A stretch of DNA of 64,000 nucleotides, taken from the NCBI RefSeq assembly GCF_030272615.1, contig NC_081414.1:826366896-826430895 (forward strand), written 5' to 3'. This stretch comes from Cryptomeria japonica. Lineage: Eukaryota > Streptophyta > Pinopsida > Cupressales > Cupressaceae. Of the stretch, positions 22,820 through 34,989 are shown piece after piece; position 1 is the first letter of the stretch; every line of letters starts with the position of its first letter. The notes under the pieces are model-generated. The model saw only the letters and a list, made by a program, of their open reading frames with translations, was not told where the DNA came from and ran no database searches. The translations under genes were made by a program, and so were the position numbers.

Positions 22820-24082
22820 TGTAGCGTCCTAAAATTGTGACACTTGCAATTTCGACTGCATTTGGGTCTTCATGATGGCGATGCAACACGGAACCTGAAT
22901 GGAGACCCCGAAACTTGTTCATAACATCAAAAACTGCATTTTTCAGCACCCTGGCCTGATCCTCCTTGCACCCTGCTGTCCTTGGAGGTGGGACCATGGC
23001 GCCCAGTGCCCTGGTCCTTCAGGACTAGGGCGCCCAGCACCCTGGTCCCCCAGGACCATGGCACCCAGCGCCCTGGTCCCTGGCCCTATTTTGGGCCCGG
23101 TCTCTTTTGGGGCATCGGGTCTTTAAGTTTGCAAATTGGAAACTAATGTTTCCTGGTCGGCCTAAGGTCGGGAAAATCAGTCTATCAACCCTAATTGACA
23201 AGTATATAAACTACATTTCCTCTCTCAAAAAGGGAGGAGGACATATGTAGGAAAAAGATGCGAAAGCAATATTCAAACATTCAAACATTCAAGCATTCAA
23301 GCATTCCTTCAAGCAATTGAGCATTCTAAGTCTCCATTCAAGGCTAAGTGTTGCATTCAAGACAAGGATTCAACCATTGAAGAGGAGATCACATACAACA
23401 TACAACATACTACATACATTACACCTTCGCATGTAAGAATACAAACATTCTTACAACAAGGTATCAGTACTTGTTTACATTACAAACATTTACATTTACA
23501 GCATTCTCATTTCTTGGTTAATTCCAAAACTGGGGTTTGACCTAAAGGCAAACCCCTCATCCCTAACCCCCCAATCATCCTCTCTTTTTTGTGTGTAGGT
23601 TGTAGGTACGTGGCTGTAATTGAAGATCTGGAATCGTTGTGCAGAGACGAACAGATCCCCCTTCGTTTCGCGGATTTTTCGGAGGACCGTGTGCACGCCC
23701 GGCGCCATCGTCCCGTCAACTTTAACTCAAATTTGCAGAACAGCACCGTCTCGACATTTTACTACTAATTCCAAGTCCGCAGCTTCATCCCATATCCCTA
23801 TCTCTGTTTATAAGCGAATCTTTCTTGCTTCTACATGCATTCCTAGTTCAATTATTCTTTCCACATTTCTTTACAAAAGAGGGTATCCTTGATGTCTTAA
23901 CCCTTGAAACTCATTTAGAATCCAATCTTGCCTTGCGTGGGATTGGATCTTTTGGGTTTCAACCCCTCTTTTGAATGTAAAGTCTCCCCTAAGTGAAAAC
24001 CATCAACCCTAGTGACTCTCCCTTCTCTCTCCTTGGAGTTGGGGAGGGGAGAACGACTAGGGTTTGATTTTTTCGCTTTACA
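22820..24082 (+). repeat. G1 3' LTR (1263 bp)
   Basis: TGTAGCGTCC..CTTTACA, same length as the repaired 5' LTR, few differences by eye. Palindrome cluster 22993-23098, TATA box 23203-23210, GGACCGTG motif 23684. Followed by TSD GAATA. Confidence 0.95.
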
Positions 24083-25476
24083 GAATATTTAATGTTCATT
24101 TTATTCTCATTCCTCTATTTAATTAAATTCAGTTTAATTAAATCACTCGCATTCATCTATTTGATTAAATAAGTTATTCAATTTATTTAATTAAATTCAC
24201 CTAGCTCTTTCATATCATTTAATTAAATAAATCACTTTATTTAATTAAATCCCCTTTATACTCTTTTTAATTAAATTTACATTTAATTAAATTGTTCACT
24301 TCAAATAAATAAATCTAATTTATTTAGATACTCCACTTGCATCTATTTTGTTGAAATAAAGCAATTTATTTTAAATAAAATTACTCTCCATCCACTTGCA
24401 TTCTCCTATATCTCCCACTTGCCTCTCTAAACCCTTTCTAAATTCTTCCAATCCCTTCTAAATTAGCCTAGCCCATCTACTAAACATTGTCACATCCCTA
24501 AACAAAGGGAAGTCACTTCTCAAACCCTTAAAGTCTTCAATAACCATTAAAGGGTTTTTATCCTCAACAACTTAACCATTTAAGTCTCTTACATAACCAT
24601 TATTGGTTAACTCAACCTTCTTACATGGTTGGAGACTTTTTGCCTAATTCAACCCTCATCTAATGCTAGGGTCTCATCAACCATTCACTGCTTTGACCAT
24701 CGTTATTCCTTTAACCCTTGCACAAGAGTTTATCCTTTGGGCAAAAGCTTTATCCAATGGATTTTCTTAACCTAACCTTAACCTTTACCTTCTAAGGTAA
24801 CCATGAGGTCTTCTCAAGCATTTAATGCTTCTCACATCTCCTCTCAAGCAATCTCTTGTTGACAATTGTCACCATTTCATTGGTGAGAATTGAGTGCATG
24901 GATTGATAACTTTCAATCCTAGCCCTTGATAAGATCATCCAATCTTGACCATCCATTGCCCTATTTTTTCTATAAATAGAGCCCTCATTCTCTCATTCTC
25001 ATATATCCAAGTCTTTAACATCACACTTATAGGAATTTTACTAAGCATTTAATCTCTCTTTGAATAGAAACAATCTAATAAATATTTTAGAAGCATTTCT
25101 ATCATCATGAATAATCATATTAAGCTAGTATATCATGTTAGGATAGTTCTTTTGCTAATATTTTCATCTTATCATCATATACATACTAGTTTAATTCATA
25201 CTTGTTAATATCATGCACATTTAGGATTGCATTCATGTTAGATTGATCAAAGAATCCCTCATTCTCATGATTGTCATTCCTAAGTCACTTTGCTCAGTGA
25301 TCTGAGAGAAAAGGCATTGGCTTACAGGGTCTTGTGAGATAGAGAACAATGGAACATCTCTTGGGAAGTTGAGCTATTCCATTCAGCTTCATAGCTTGCA
25401 CCAAGAGTCCCATTGGTGTGTGGACAAGTCCTAAAATCGTAATATTCATTTCATTGAGCCGCTTTTCCCGCATACA
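24083..25476 (+). repeat. B1 3' LTR, remaining part
   Basis: Continues from the GAATA target site and aligns with B2 LTR sequence: AT-rich TTTAATTAAATT words, TATA box CTATAAATAG (24971-24978), 'CTTTGCTCAGTGATCTGAGAG' region, end at GCATACA. With the first 38 bp it makes 1427 bp, close to the 1454 and 1465 bp of B2. Confidence 0.85.
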
Positions 25477-25680
25477 ATATTTATAATGACACAGAGGCGA
25501 TTTTGTTGTACAAAACTTTTTCTATATTGTATATGATGTAAATTTAAGCAATCTGACATAGGGCTATGGCCATTTTTTATTTACATGTAATGATACTCTA
25601 GATAGTGACTGCATGACACCAATCCGGTTACATCCTCAGAATGGATATGATGTATATGTCTTAAACTATATTAATATAAG
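25477..25680. other. Unassigned junction between B1 and G2
   Basis: About 200 bases without a recognisable feature. The right edge is where homology between G2 and G1 Gag stops. Confidence 0.4.
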
Positions 25681-25935
25681 AAAGTTATCAAATTGATTGT
25701 CCATTTTGGAAAGTTGATCTATAGAGACCCTACTTAAAGCTTCTTCATCATCATGAGATTCATCAATGGGGTGAATAGGCACATGAGTAGGATGGGGAAA
25801 ATTAGCATGATCCTCATTAAAGAAGTAACCCAAATTAGGCTTCATCTCCTTGGTAATTAAACCTTGGAAGGCCTTAATTCTAATGATTTGTCTAACAGGG
25901 ATAGTATAGGTAGGACTAATAGTGGTGAAACTCAT
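25681..25935 (-). pseudogene. G2 Gag N-terminal fragment
   Basis: About 85 residues. 'MSFTTISPTYTIPVRQ' and 'LSKMDNQFDNF' match G1 Gag ('LSKLDNQFDDF'). Homology ends at the F, after which the frame runs into unrelated sequence. Confidence 0.85.
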
Positions 25936-27040
25936 GGACTAGAGGAAAAATTTGAATTTTGAATTTTGGAACAAAGCTTACAAATTTGATTAATGTAAAT
26001 TTAAGAAAATACTAACTAAATAATTTGAACTTTGTTGGAAGAAGAGGATGACACAATTTCCAAAAAAGAAAGGAAATTGGAATTTTAAAATTAAGGCCAA
26101 GGGAATACACGTACTTTTAAAATCAGAATTTTTAAAATCAGGGTAGACTATAATTAACCTCTTAATTTTTTTTTAAAATCGTGAAATTTCAAATGTTGAA
26201 TTTTGGAGGTATTTTCGATTCTAGAGGGATAAAAAATCGACAAAACCAGCCAATCTTATGGATTTAAGCTATTAAATACAGTCATAACAGTCTCCTGAAA
26301 TTTCAGGAAAAAAGTTGAAGACCGTGGCAGGAATGCACATGGTCCGACCAACTTTTTTTGAAATTTTCAAGGATGAATATTACGATGATTTCAAAGATAA
26401 CTCAAAAAATTAGTGAATTTTACGATTTCTAGATGGGTGAAATTAAGGTTCAAATGTAAAAATAGGACCCCATTAGGGTTTTGAAGAAAAAGAGGAATTG
26501 AATTGCAAATTTGAAAAATGTCAAACCTAATGGATATGGACACCTTAAAAAAATGTTTAGAAATCTGAATAGGAATGAAATTGATTGAAATTTGCACAAA
26601 ATCCAATGAAATTTGAAAATTGGGGTTTTATGACCTAACCACTTAATTTTGAAATTTGAATTTTGAGAAAAAGGAGGGAAATTGAAAATTTGAATTGTAG
26701 AAATGAAAACAAGTTTGAGAACAATCAAAAATCTGAAAACTAAATGGAAATCCAATTTTTGCACAAGTTCAAGATGATTTTTGAGAATTGGGGTTTTAAC
26801 AAGTAATCGCTTGATTTTGCGAATTTGATTTGCAAATTGAACAAGACGATGAGGAAAATGAATTTGACAAACAAAACAATTTTCAGATCTGAGATAACCA
26901 CAAACAATTTTTACAAATCACAAGTTCAATTTTAATTTTAAAAACTAGGGTTCTTAATGATTTAACCACTAAGTTTGCAGAAATTTGAAACTTGCAAATG
27001 AAAAATATGCAATTTTGTTCAAACGAAAGCATGCAAGACG
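25936..27040 (-). other. G2 leader
   Basis: AT-rich leader, minus strand, matching the G1 leader in style. Contains a hairpin-like module at about 26290-26375 (AAGTTG..GACCGTG..CATGGTC..CAACTT), which is the counterpart of the G1 GGACCGTG module. Confidence 0.65.
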
Positions 27041-27055
27041 TTGGGTTCACCAAAA
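27041..27055 (-). promoter_or_regulatory. G2 primer binding site region
   Basis: Minus strand TTTTGGTGAACCCAA right after the LTR end; same first twelve bases as G1. Confidence 0.6.
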
Positions 27056-28232
27056 TGTAATGGTGGGTGAAAAATGTGTGAATGAGAGATCGAGAGGAAA
27101 ACTACCCAATCCCTCCAGGGAGAGATGAGACTTTCACTATGGATTTCTCTTCAAACACTTTTCATGCATTACATTGGAAGAGGGGGGGGAATTCATTAGA
27201 TTCAACCTCCAAAGAAGAAGATAGAATTCTGAATGAAATGGGAATGATAAGTTAATCCCCTCTTCTATTTGGAATGGAAAGGAATTGATTGAATTATGTA
27301 TAGAGACTAAGTGCAAAAGTGACAAATAACTAGTAATAACTCAAGATCAGAGTGTGGGATGAAGCTATGCACCTGGATCTAACAGTAATATGTCGAGACA
27401 AAACTACCATGTGAATTTGAGGAAAAGTTTTCTTGACCATGGTGGGAATGAACATCGTCCTCCGAAAACCCATGAAACGATAAGGGTTTTGCCGCCTCTA
27501 CAAATGGAGTCCAAATCCAAAAGTACAGCTGCACACTTGCAATCTACACATAGAAAAGAGAGGAAAATGGGTTGGGATTGGGGTTTTGCCTTTAGGTCAA
27601 ACCCTAGTTTTGGAATTAACTAAGCAATGAAAGAAAGTACTTGCAAGTAAATGTAATTGAATGATTGTAATGTAAATCACCTCAAGGGAGGTTGTAGAAA
27701 GAATGTAGGTAGATTTGCTTGTGTAGAATTGAATGTTGAAATGGATCTCCTCTTCAATGGTTGAATCCTTGACTTGAATGCAACACCTAGCCTTGAAGGG
27801 AGACTTGAGATGCTCAATGCTTGAAAGGGATGCTCAAATGCTCTTGAATGCTTGATCACAAATTTTCACCTTCTTGAACTTATGCAAATGAGAGGGTAAA
27901 TGCAACTTTTATACTTATCAATTAGGGTTAATGAAATTGATTTTCGTCACAGGATGGCATCGAGGAAGTTTTCTCACTCACTGCACAACCTTCAATGAAG
28001 ACCTAAGAAGGGTCCTGCCCTAAAATAGGGCAGGGATAGGGGTGTCACGCCCCTATCTTGCCCTTTTCTCCAAGGCAGAGTGCAGACAGGGTGGTGCGGA
28101 GGGAAAGGGAGAAGTAGTTTTCAGGGGTTGAGCAATCTTCGATCTCCGATCAGGCTAGGGGATTCAATTTCACATGCATGAGGACCCTAATGCAATCAAA
28201 AATTGCTAGGGTCACAATTTTATGACACTACA
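27056..28232 (-). repeat. G2 5' LTR (1177 bp)
   Basis: On the minus strand starts TGTAGTGTCATAAAATTGTGACC (compare G1 TGTAGCGTCCTAAAATTGTGACA) and ends CACCCACCATTACA. Minus-strand TATA box TATAAAA at 27907-27913. Near 28005-28075 it holds a GC-rich inverted cluster (CCTGCCCTA..TAGGGCAGG, ATAGGGG..CCCCTAT), at the place where G1 has a different palindrome cluster. Confidence 0.85.
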
Positions 28233-30069
28233 GATACAAGCTTTTGGACCCTATTGCACAAAAGGTAATTCATAGTAGAAGTGTTATTTTTAGAGAAATT
28301 AAGTCTATTTCTGTTACATTGCAGCCATAACAGACTAAACAGGAAGATGTGATTCAATTCCATTCTACCTCTGAAAGAGTTGAATCGAGACCACTTGATA
28401 AGAAAGAAATTGAAGAGAGCTCATCTAGCTCTGAATCTTCAGAAGAAGAGAAAGAACCTCCAACTCAACTTGTTCGAAGGTATACAGGACATAGACAACC
28501 ACCTAAAAGGTATTCACCTGATGATTGGAGATGTATTTTTGCTTTGAATACTAATATGGATGAACCTAAATCTGTAGAAGACGCATTGGGTATGAATGAT
28601 GTAGAATCCTAGAAGATTGGTATGGAAGAAGAAATGATAGCTTTGAAAAAGAATGATGCATGGGATCTTGTACTATTTCCTGAAGGACGAAAGCCTGTTG
28701 GTTGCAAATGGATGTTCGAGAAAAAAATTAGATTATGGTGAGATATTTTCTCCTATTGCAAAAATGACATCCATTAGAATGTTTCTTTCTATTGTCGTTG
28801 CTTATGATTTAGAGGTTGAGCAAATGGATGTGAAAAATGCTTTCCTTCATGGTGATTTGGAGGAGGATATCTATATGACACAACCAAAGCATGATGTGGT
28901 GAAAGGTAAAAGTAATTTGGTCTGTAAATTGAAAAAATATTTGTACATGGTATCAAACAAAGTCTTAGGATGTGGTACCAGAAACTTGATACATATGTGT
29001 TGAGTTTAAGATTTGAGTGTTCTAAATTAGATCACTATGTTTATTATAAATCTGATGGTGGTCATTTCTTGTATATTGCATTATATATTGATGATATGTT
29101 ATTCATTATTAAAGTGAAAGGTATGACTTTAGAACTAAAGTCTTAGCTTGCTACTAAATTTGAAATGAAAGATCTTAGTGCAGTGAAACACATTCTTGGG
29201 ATGGAAATCAAAAGAGATAGAGTGAAAAAATCTATGGCTAGGCTAGAGTAAGTATGTGAATTTGATATTATAGAGGTTCAACATACAGGATTGTAGACCA
29301 TTATGTGTTCCCTTTACAGTTGGAAAGAAACTATCTATTTTAGATTGTCTTACATTTCCATCAGAGATGGAAGACATGAGTAGAGTGCCTTACCAAAGTG
29401 CAGTTGGAAGTTTGATGTATGTTATGGTCTATACTAGACCAAACTTTTCCCAAGTAGTGGGAGTTCTTTCCAGATATATGTCTAATCTTGGTAGAGTTCA
29501 TTGGGATGCAATCAAAAGAGTCTTTGGATATTTTAAGGGTACCTCTTAATATTCTTTGTGTTATCATGGTAAATTGGTTGGAGACATGATTTTCCTTAAT
29601 ATTAATGGTTATGTAGATTCAGACTTGCAGATGATATTGATAGAAGAAGATCCACCATTGCTTATGTGTTTACTTTATTTGGTGGTGCATTTAGTTGGAT
29701 GAGTAAGTGAAAAGTTGTGGTTGCTCTGTCCACTGTAGAAGCAAAGTATATGACAACTAGTCATGCTTGGAAAGAAGCCATTTGGCTTAAAACACTGTGT
29801 TAAATATTGCAATAAAACAAGGTGTAGTGACAATCTATCGTGACAGTCAGAGTGCGATCTACCTAGCTAAGAACTTGACTTTTCATGCTCAGACAAAGCA
29901 CATTGATGTCCAGTATCATTTTATCAGAATTATGGTCGAAGATGACAGGGTGAAGTTGGTTAAGGTAGAAACTTTGATGAATGTTGTAGATTCTTTAACT
30001 AAGGTTGTGATCATAGAGAAGTTTAGATGGTGTTTGGAGTCTATGGGCCTCATGGCCCCTATCAATTAA
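28233..30069 (+). pseudogene. Element C0: copia pol remnant (integrase end, RT, RNase H)
   Basis: Starts inside the integrase C-terminal part, with G2 directly on its left. Recognisable pieces in order: acidic linker with 'SSSSESSEEEKEPP', RT start 'MEEEMIALKKNDAWDL', 'SPIAKMTSIRMFLSIV', 'QMDVKNAFLHGDLEEDIYM', 'LYIDDMLFI' near 29085 (YVDD-type box as YIDD), 'RVPYQSAVGSLMYVMV' (29380), and RNase H 'RDSQSAIYLAKN' and 'KHIDVQYHFIR' (29850-29930). Several frame shifts and stops. The segment joining 'KWMFEKK' to 'LDYGEIFSP' (about 28720) is shorter than in intact copia RT, so an internal deletion is likely. Oldest element in the right half because B2 sits in its LTR. Confidence 0.85.
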
Positions 30070-30121
30070 TATTGTGTTGATACTCCCTTTGCTCTTGCAA
30101 GGTGTTTGACAAGTTGAAGAA

Positions 30122-30831
30122 TGTTGGGAAAATGGTGTCTCAATCTTGCATTTACATGAGGTTACTATTTATAGTAAGTTTTCATTTGAGCACAAAATGG
30201 AGTGAAATTCTCCTCAAAGCTTTTGGTTGGCTAGATGAGCATGCTAGTAATTTTTCGTCGCAAGATGATAGCTAGTTTTGAAGATATTAAAGTTTTTGTT
30301 TTTGGAAGGTGCGATGAAAGGTTTAAAATTAATTTTAATGATTTTAGAGGCTCTAAAACACCCTAAAAAGTGGGCGTAAAAAAGCATGGTATTTTATGAG
30401 GCAATAGAGAACTTCGTGAGCTTTCCAACACTTGAAATGGTTTGTCAGTCAGACACACGGTTCATAATTTATGGCCTCCGAAAGATTTGACTCCTGAAAT
30501 AGGAAATATAAATTGCATCGGACACATAAATGAGTTATAAAAGGGAGGAACACATGTTGATGTGTGTTTTGACACATCGTATAGCATCTAGAATGGAGAT
30601 AAGGTTGGCTCTACTTTATTGGGTGGTTTTAGTCCATGGTTTTGTAATATTGTTTGATGATTTATTGTATTGTATCTTCTATATATGAGGTGTGTGAGAT
30701 AGAGGTTGTGTGTAAGAGTAATGGATAATGAGTTACCTCTTAGTCTTTGATTAGTGGTACTACTCTGCAAGTATATTGTAATATGTTATTAATTATTGAA
30801 TAATATATTGAGCTACTTTTGGAGTGTGGGG
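30122..30831 (+). repeat. C0 3' LTR, first part (split by B2)
   Basis: Starts TGTTGGGAAAATGG after the RNase H tail; TATA-like TTATAAAAGG at about 30536. Interrupted after TGGGG (30827-30831), the site duplicated by B2. Continues at 63699. Confidence 0.7.
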
Positions 30832-32285
30832 TGTAGACGTATAAAAATGACCATATTCCTAAATGAATATTTTATGTTCATTTCTCTATTTAACTAAATC
30901 TAATTTAATTAAAGTACCTATATTCCTCTATTTAATTAAGTAAATTACTCAATTAAATTCACTATACCTCTTTTACCATTTCATAGAATAAATTCATTTT
31001 ATTCAATTAAAGCCCCTATCCACTTTTTAATTAAATTCAAATTTAATTAAAATAGTTATCCTAAATTAAATAAATCTAATTTATTTAATTGCAACCAAAT
31101 TGAATTAAATTCAATTAAAACCCATTATCCCTTCATCCACTTGCAAAATCCTACACCTCCCACTTGCATCCTAACCCTCTTCTTAATTTCTTCTAGAATC
31201 CATCTAATCCTAATTAATTAACCCAAACCCATCTATTATCCCTTTTCCCTAAATTTGAGGAGGTCACTTCTCAAATTTGGAGTAAAGTGTTCTAAAGGCA
31301 TTAAAACCTTTATCCAACTTGTTGAATACCCCCAAATTTGGAAGGACTCTTACAAATTTGTCCCCAAAGTCTTCATAACCATTAATGGTTAACTCAACCC
31401 TCTAGCATGGTTAAAGAATATCCCTAAACTCAACCTCCATGAAACCCAAGGGTCTCATCAAGCATTTATTGCTTTGACCATGGTTATCCTTAATCCTTTG
31501 CACAAGAATTTATCCTTTAGATAAAAGCTTTATCCAATGGGTAATCTTAACTTAACCTTAACCCTTAACCCCTAGGGTAACCATGAGGTCTTCTCAAGCA
31601 TTTAGTGCTTCTTACATCCCCTCTCAACCAACCTTATGTTGACAATTGTCACCATTTCATTGGTTCCAATTGCAAATATGGATTCCCAACTTTCAAACTC
31701 AACCCTTGATTTCCTCTTTCAATCCTAACCATCCATTGCCCTATTTTTTCTATAAATAGAGCTCTCATTCCTCCATTTTCAAGATCCAAGTCTTTAGCAT
31801 CACACTTATACTAAAATCCATCCAAGCTTTAATATATCATTTGTGCTCATCATTTAGCCTCTCTTTTCAATAGGAATTAATCTAAATATGCATGTTTAGA
31901 GTATTTTCCTTATCATTTAGCTTAATCATAGACTAATATAGCATGCTAGGATAGTCTTGTTACTAATCTTGTCATCTTATAACTAGTTTATTTCATTTAT
32001 AGGATCATGTATAACTTAGGATGCATTTCATCTTAAAATCAATGAAAGCATCCCTCGTTCTTGCATTTGTCATCCCTAAACCACTTTGCTCAGTGATCTG
32101 AGAGAAAAGACATTGGTTTGAGGGACCTTGTGAGATAGAGAACCATGGAACCAACCTTGGGAAGCTGAGCCATACTTCATGACTCCATAGCTTGCACCAA
32201 GAAATCCTGTGGGTGTGTGAGCAAGGCTCCCTAGAGCTCCGTTTTTCACATTTTGAGTTATATCGACCCACTTTTCCCACATACA
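30832..32285 (+). repeat. B2 5' LTR (1454 bp)
   Basis: TGTAGACGTATAAAAATG..CCACATACA. Clearly the same sequence as 62229-63693. Promoter TATA box TATAAATA at 31751-31758. The first third is made of TTTAATTAAATT-type words. Confidence 0.93.
31751..31758 (+). promoter_or_regulatory. TATA box of B2 5' LTR
   Basis: TCTATAAATAGAGCTCTCATTC; conserved in the 3' LTR (63159-63166) and B1 LTR (24971-24978), the best conserved promoter-like block of the LTR. Confidence 0.7.
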
Positions 32286-32306
32286 TTTCAGGCGCCCATC
32301 GTGGGG
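32286..32306 (+). promoter_or_regulatory. B2 primer binding site
   Basis: TTTCAGGCGCCCATCGTGGGG after the LTR end; close to the TTGGCGCCCACCGTGGGG primer site found in many plant gypsy elements. Confidence 0.7.
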
Positions 32307-32394
32307 AATCACCCCATATATCAAATCGGTTTTTGAATTTAACCATTTTTGCAGGTCCGTGGGAAACAAGAATTAGCATGTGGGAAACATTCCC

Positions 32395-32661
32395 TAGCGC
32401 ATCTGGTTAACATTCTAGCACATCTCGCTTATTGTTCAGCGCGTTGGGTCCATCTTGTAGTGCGTGACATCCTTAACTTAGCACATCATAATACTAATAT
32501 TTTCCTGTAGGTCTTGGCGCAGGAGAAAAAAAGAGCAGCGCTTCTAGAACATAGAGTAGCGCATCCTGAAAACAGTATAGCACATCTCTGCCTTCTTTTA
32601 GCGCAACACTGTTATTTTGTAGCGCATACAGTTTGTTCTATAGCGCATCATAGACAGACAA
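32395..32661 (+). repeat. 21-bp phased TAGCGCAT array, first cluster
   Basis: Octamer TAGCGCAT or a one- to two-base variant (TAGCACAT, CAGCGCGT, TAGTGCGT) starts at 32395, 32416, 32437, 32458 and 32479, then 32515, 32536, 32557, 32578, 32599, 32620 and 32641: all steps are 21 bp except one of 36. The 13 bases between octamers are not conserved. Confidence 0.92.
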
Positions 32662-34148
32662 AGATAAGAAAAATTAAATCTATAACCAAGGATAAAATTA
32701 GACTTGTTGAAGTCCACAAGTTATCTAACATTTTTCACTTGTTATTTTGCAGGATTCTAACGATTTTATTGCAGATAGGAGCTTAGTCTTAAGATTATTA
32801 AGATAGTTAGAGTTTTTACTAACTTAGTTAAGTTAGTTTAAAATTTCAACTTCGTTTTCTTAAAATTGAACTCACTTTATTTTTGGGCTATAAAAAGAAC
32901 CACAATTAGAAATTTTCTTGCTTTCATAGGAGAAAAACTTTATTTTGGGCTCTAAAAAGAACAATACAAACTTTCCTTTTTGCAAAAGTAGCTTTAAAAA
33001 GAACCTCACCATCCTTTGGTGTATAAAAAGATTCATTTTAAATTTTTGCAAAGGAAAGAACCACACTTAAAAGTTTTTGTTACAATCAAAGAGGGACGTT
33101 ATTCCCCTTTTTGTCGATTTTCTTTTGTTGACCAAATCGAAGTTTTGCTTTGTTGACTTGGTTCTTTTCCTAGATTAGATAATCACTGATTTGGGGAAAT
33201 AAAATAAACACCATGTTTTTGTGGAGCAACAACTCCAAGTAGAAGTTAGAAAATCATTTTCTTGAAGGCTAAAAAGAAGATTGTTTGCCTTGTCTCGAAG
33301 GTGGAAGGTATATGCTCTCCCCTTAACTGGGTGATCAAAAATCCAAACCACTCTTAAGCTTTCTCTATTTCAAGCAATAAAACCTTTAGTAGGCCTGTCT
33401 TCCTGAGGAGTTGGAATCAACTCTTAAAGCCATTTATGGCCGGTGTGAAGGGAATGACCTAAGTGGGAAATGACTTTGATGCCAAGTGTTCCAACCCACT
33501 ATAATCAAAAGTGGAAAGTGATGAAAGTCCTTTTCAATGGTTGCGCACAGTGATTAGCCTTCCCCCAGTATCCTTGAGATATGTAAAGCTTTTGTTCTAA
33601 TGGTTGGGAAGCCTCCTAAGGGAGTTTATCACTGATGGCCGAATAGGAAGCCTGATTACGAACCATAGAAATAGAAACCTTGAGCCGAGTCAGTAACCAG
33701 ACATTTGTAATATCATAGTGCAAAGGTGGGGAAGAATCCACCCCCAAGATCGCTCACCATATATCTCCCAAGATAACTACTCAATTGTGAAGCAATTCAC
33801 TTTGAGTTAATTTCTAGCAAAAGGCAAAAAAATGGGCGCCCTCTACAGGGTGACATGGTTGTTTGAGCTGACGGAGTATCGAGACTAGTGGGCTATGATG
33901 TTACTTATGACCTTTGAATAAAGAGTCTTCTTGAAGTGTATTATTTGTATCCAAACCTGTTAAAACATTGGGGATTTGAACACATCCTCATAGAACATAC
34001 ACTTTTTGTTAGATTAAGCAAAATGGTTGTTTCTTTGGTGCTATGCTTACATTTACTACTTCAGAAAATCATCCATCACGACTGAAAAACTCATAACAAA
34101 AATCCAAAAATTGTCAAAAACCAACCAAAGGAAAATATTAGGATAGTC
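32662..34148 (+). other. B2 leader between the two arrays
   Basis: No convincing gene. Around 32870-33065 the phrase TTTTGGGCT(A/C)TAAAAAGAAC recurs four times in degraded form. The rest is unstructured to my eye. Confidence 0.5.
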
Positions 34149-34536
34149 TAGCGCATGAGAACAACTTCTTAGCACATGTAGTACATTTGTTAGCGCATCA
34201 GGGCATCCAGTTAGCACTTCCGGTTAAAACAGTAGCATTTTACGTAAAATTTCAAAACAACATTAAACAGTCAGCACGTCCAAAAAATAGCCTAGCGCAT
34301 TGGAGAATCAGCTTAGTGTGTAGGAGTCAAACAATAGTGCATAAAGTTTAAAAGTTAGCGCATAGCAGACCCGTATTAGCGCATAACTTTTCGAGCCAGA
34401 CAGAAAACAATATTTAGCAGTCTAAACATTTAGTGTGTGGCTGGGGGCAGCTTAGCATGTGTGGTCTTTTATTTAGCACGTGAAGAAATTTCGGTAGCGC
34501 ATCTTGTCTCCGTTTTAGCGCGTGACCAAAGTCAGA
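34149..34536 (+). repeat. 21-bp phased TAGCGCAT array, second cluster
   Basis: Starts at 34149, 34170, 34191, 34212, 34233, then 34272, 34293, 34314, 34335, 34356, 34377, then 34415, 34431, 34453, 34474, 34495 and 34516. Within each run the step is 21 bp (22 once). Same octamer family as the first cluster, spacers unrelated. Confidence 0.92.
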
Positions 34537-34989
34537 AAAATAGGGGGCAAAACAGTGAAGAATTTTGAAAACTTAGAAAACCTTTTTTGAAAACCTCTTT
34601 TCATCAGCATCATTTTTCATCAAAATAGAGCAGTGAAAACAGAGCTTTAAAAACTATTTCTTGAACAAAATTTGTGTCAAACAAAAGTTGTAAAAAATCC
34701 AAAACTGGTTGCATGATAAAACATATCTATCCCATCAAAATCAGAAAACACCATCACAAGTGACAGAAGGGTCCTTTATCATCTCATGGATTTTAGCTCA
34801 GAAACACTTGTTATAAACCTCAAGTTGTCAAATCAAGTTTCCATATCGAGAGACTTTATCCATATCATTTGACACGCTTTGTCATGAAGGGGCATCTAAA
34901 CCTTCACTTTGATAAAGTAAAACTTGAGTTTTCAAAGCAAGATCAACTGAATCCAAAACCATTCAAAGGAAACCATTGATCACTTATGC

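Larger units (their letters stand above)
10124..24082 (+). mobile_element. Element G1: non-autonomous gypsy-type retrotransposon with Gag-protease coding only
   Basis: Complete element with TSD GAATA (10119-10123 and 24083-24087). After removal of the nested copia C1 and its 5-bp duplication both LTRs are 1263 bp and the internal region is 5382 bp (17438-22819), about 7.9 kb in total. The internal region has a leader, one long Gag plus protease-like frame, and about 750 bp of non-coding tail. I find no reverse transcriptase, RNase H or integrase, so movement would depend on proteins of another element. G2 at 25680-28232 is a relative. Confidence 0.9.
25681..28232 (-). mobile_element. Element G2: truncated G1-like element (5' LTR, leader, gag start)
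   Basis: Minus strand. It keeps 5' LTR 27056-28232, primer site, leader 25936-27040 and the first part of gag, then ends abruptly. The rest of gag and the 3' LTR are missing, lost by deletion or rearrangement. Its right edge lies directly on copia C0 pol sequence, so it inserted into C0. The target duplication cannot be checked because the left end is lost. Confidence 0.8.

Noticed and set aside
30832-32285. B-type LTR at 30832 as a solo LTR
   Set aside because: A matching LTR at 62229-63693 with the same TGGGG duplication and a primer site at 32286 show it is the 5' LTR of one large element.
32395-34536. TAGCGCAT arrays as a CRISPR array
   Set aside because: The constant part is only 8 bp, spacers are 13 bp, there are no cas genes and the context is a plant retrotransposon.
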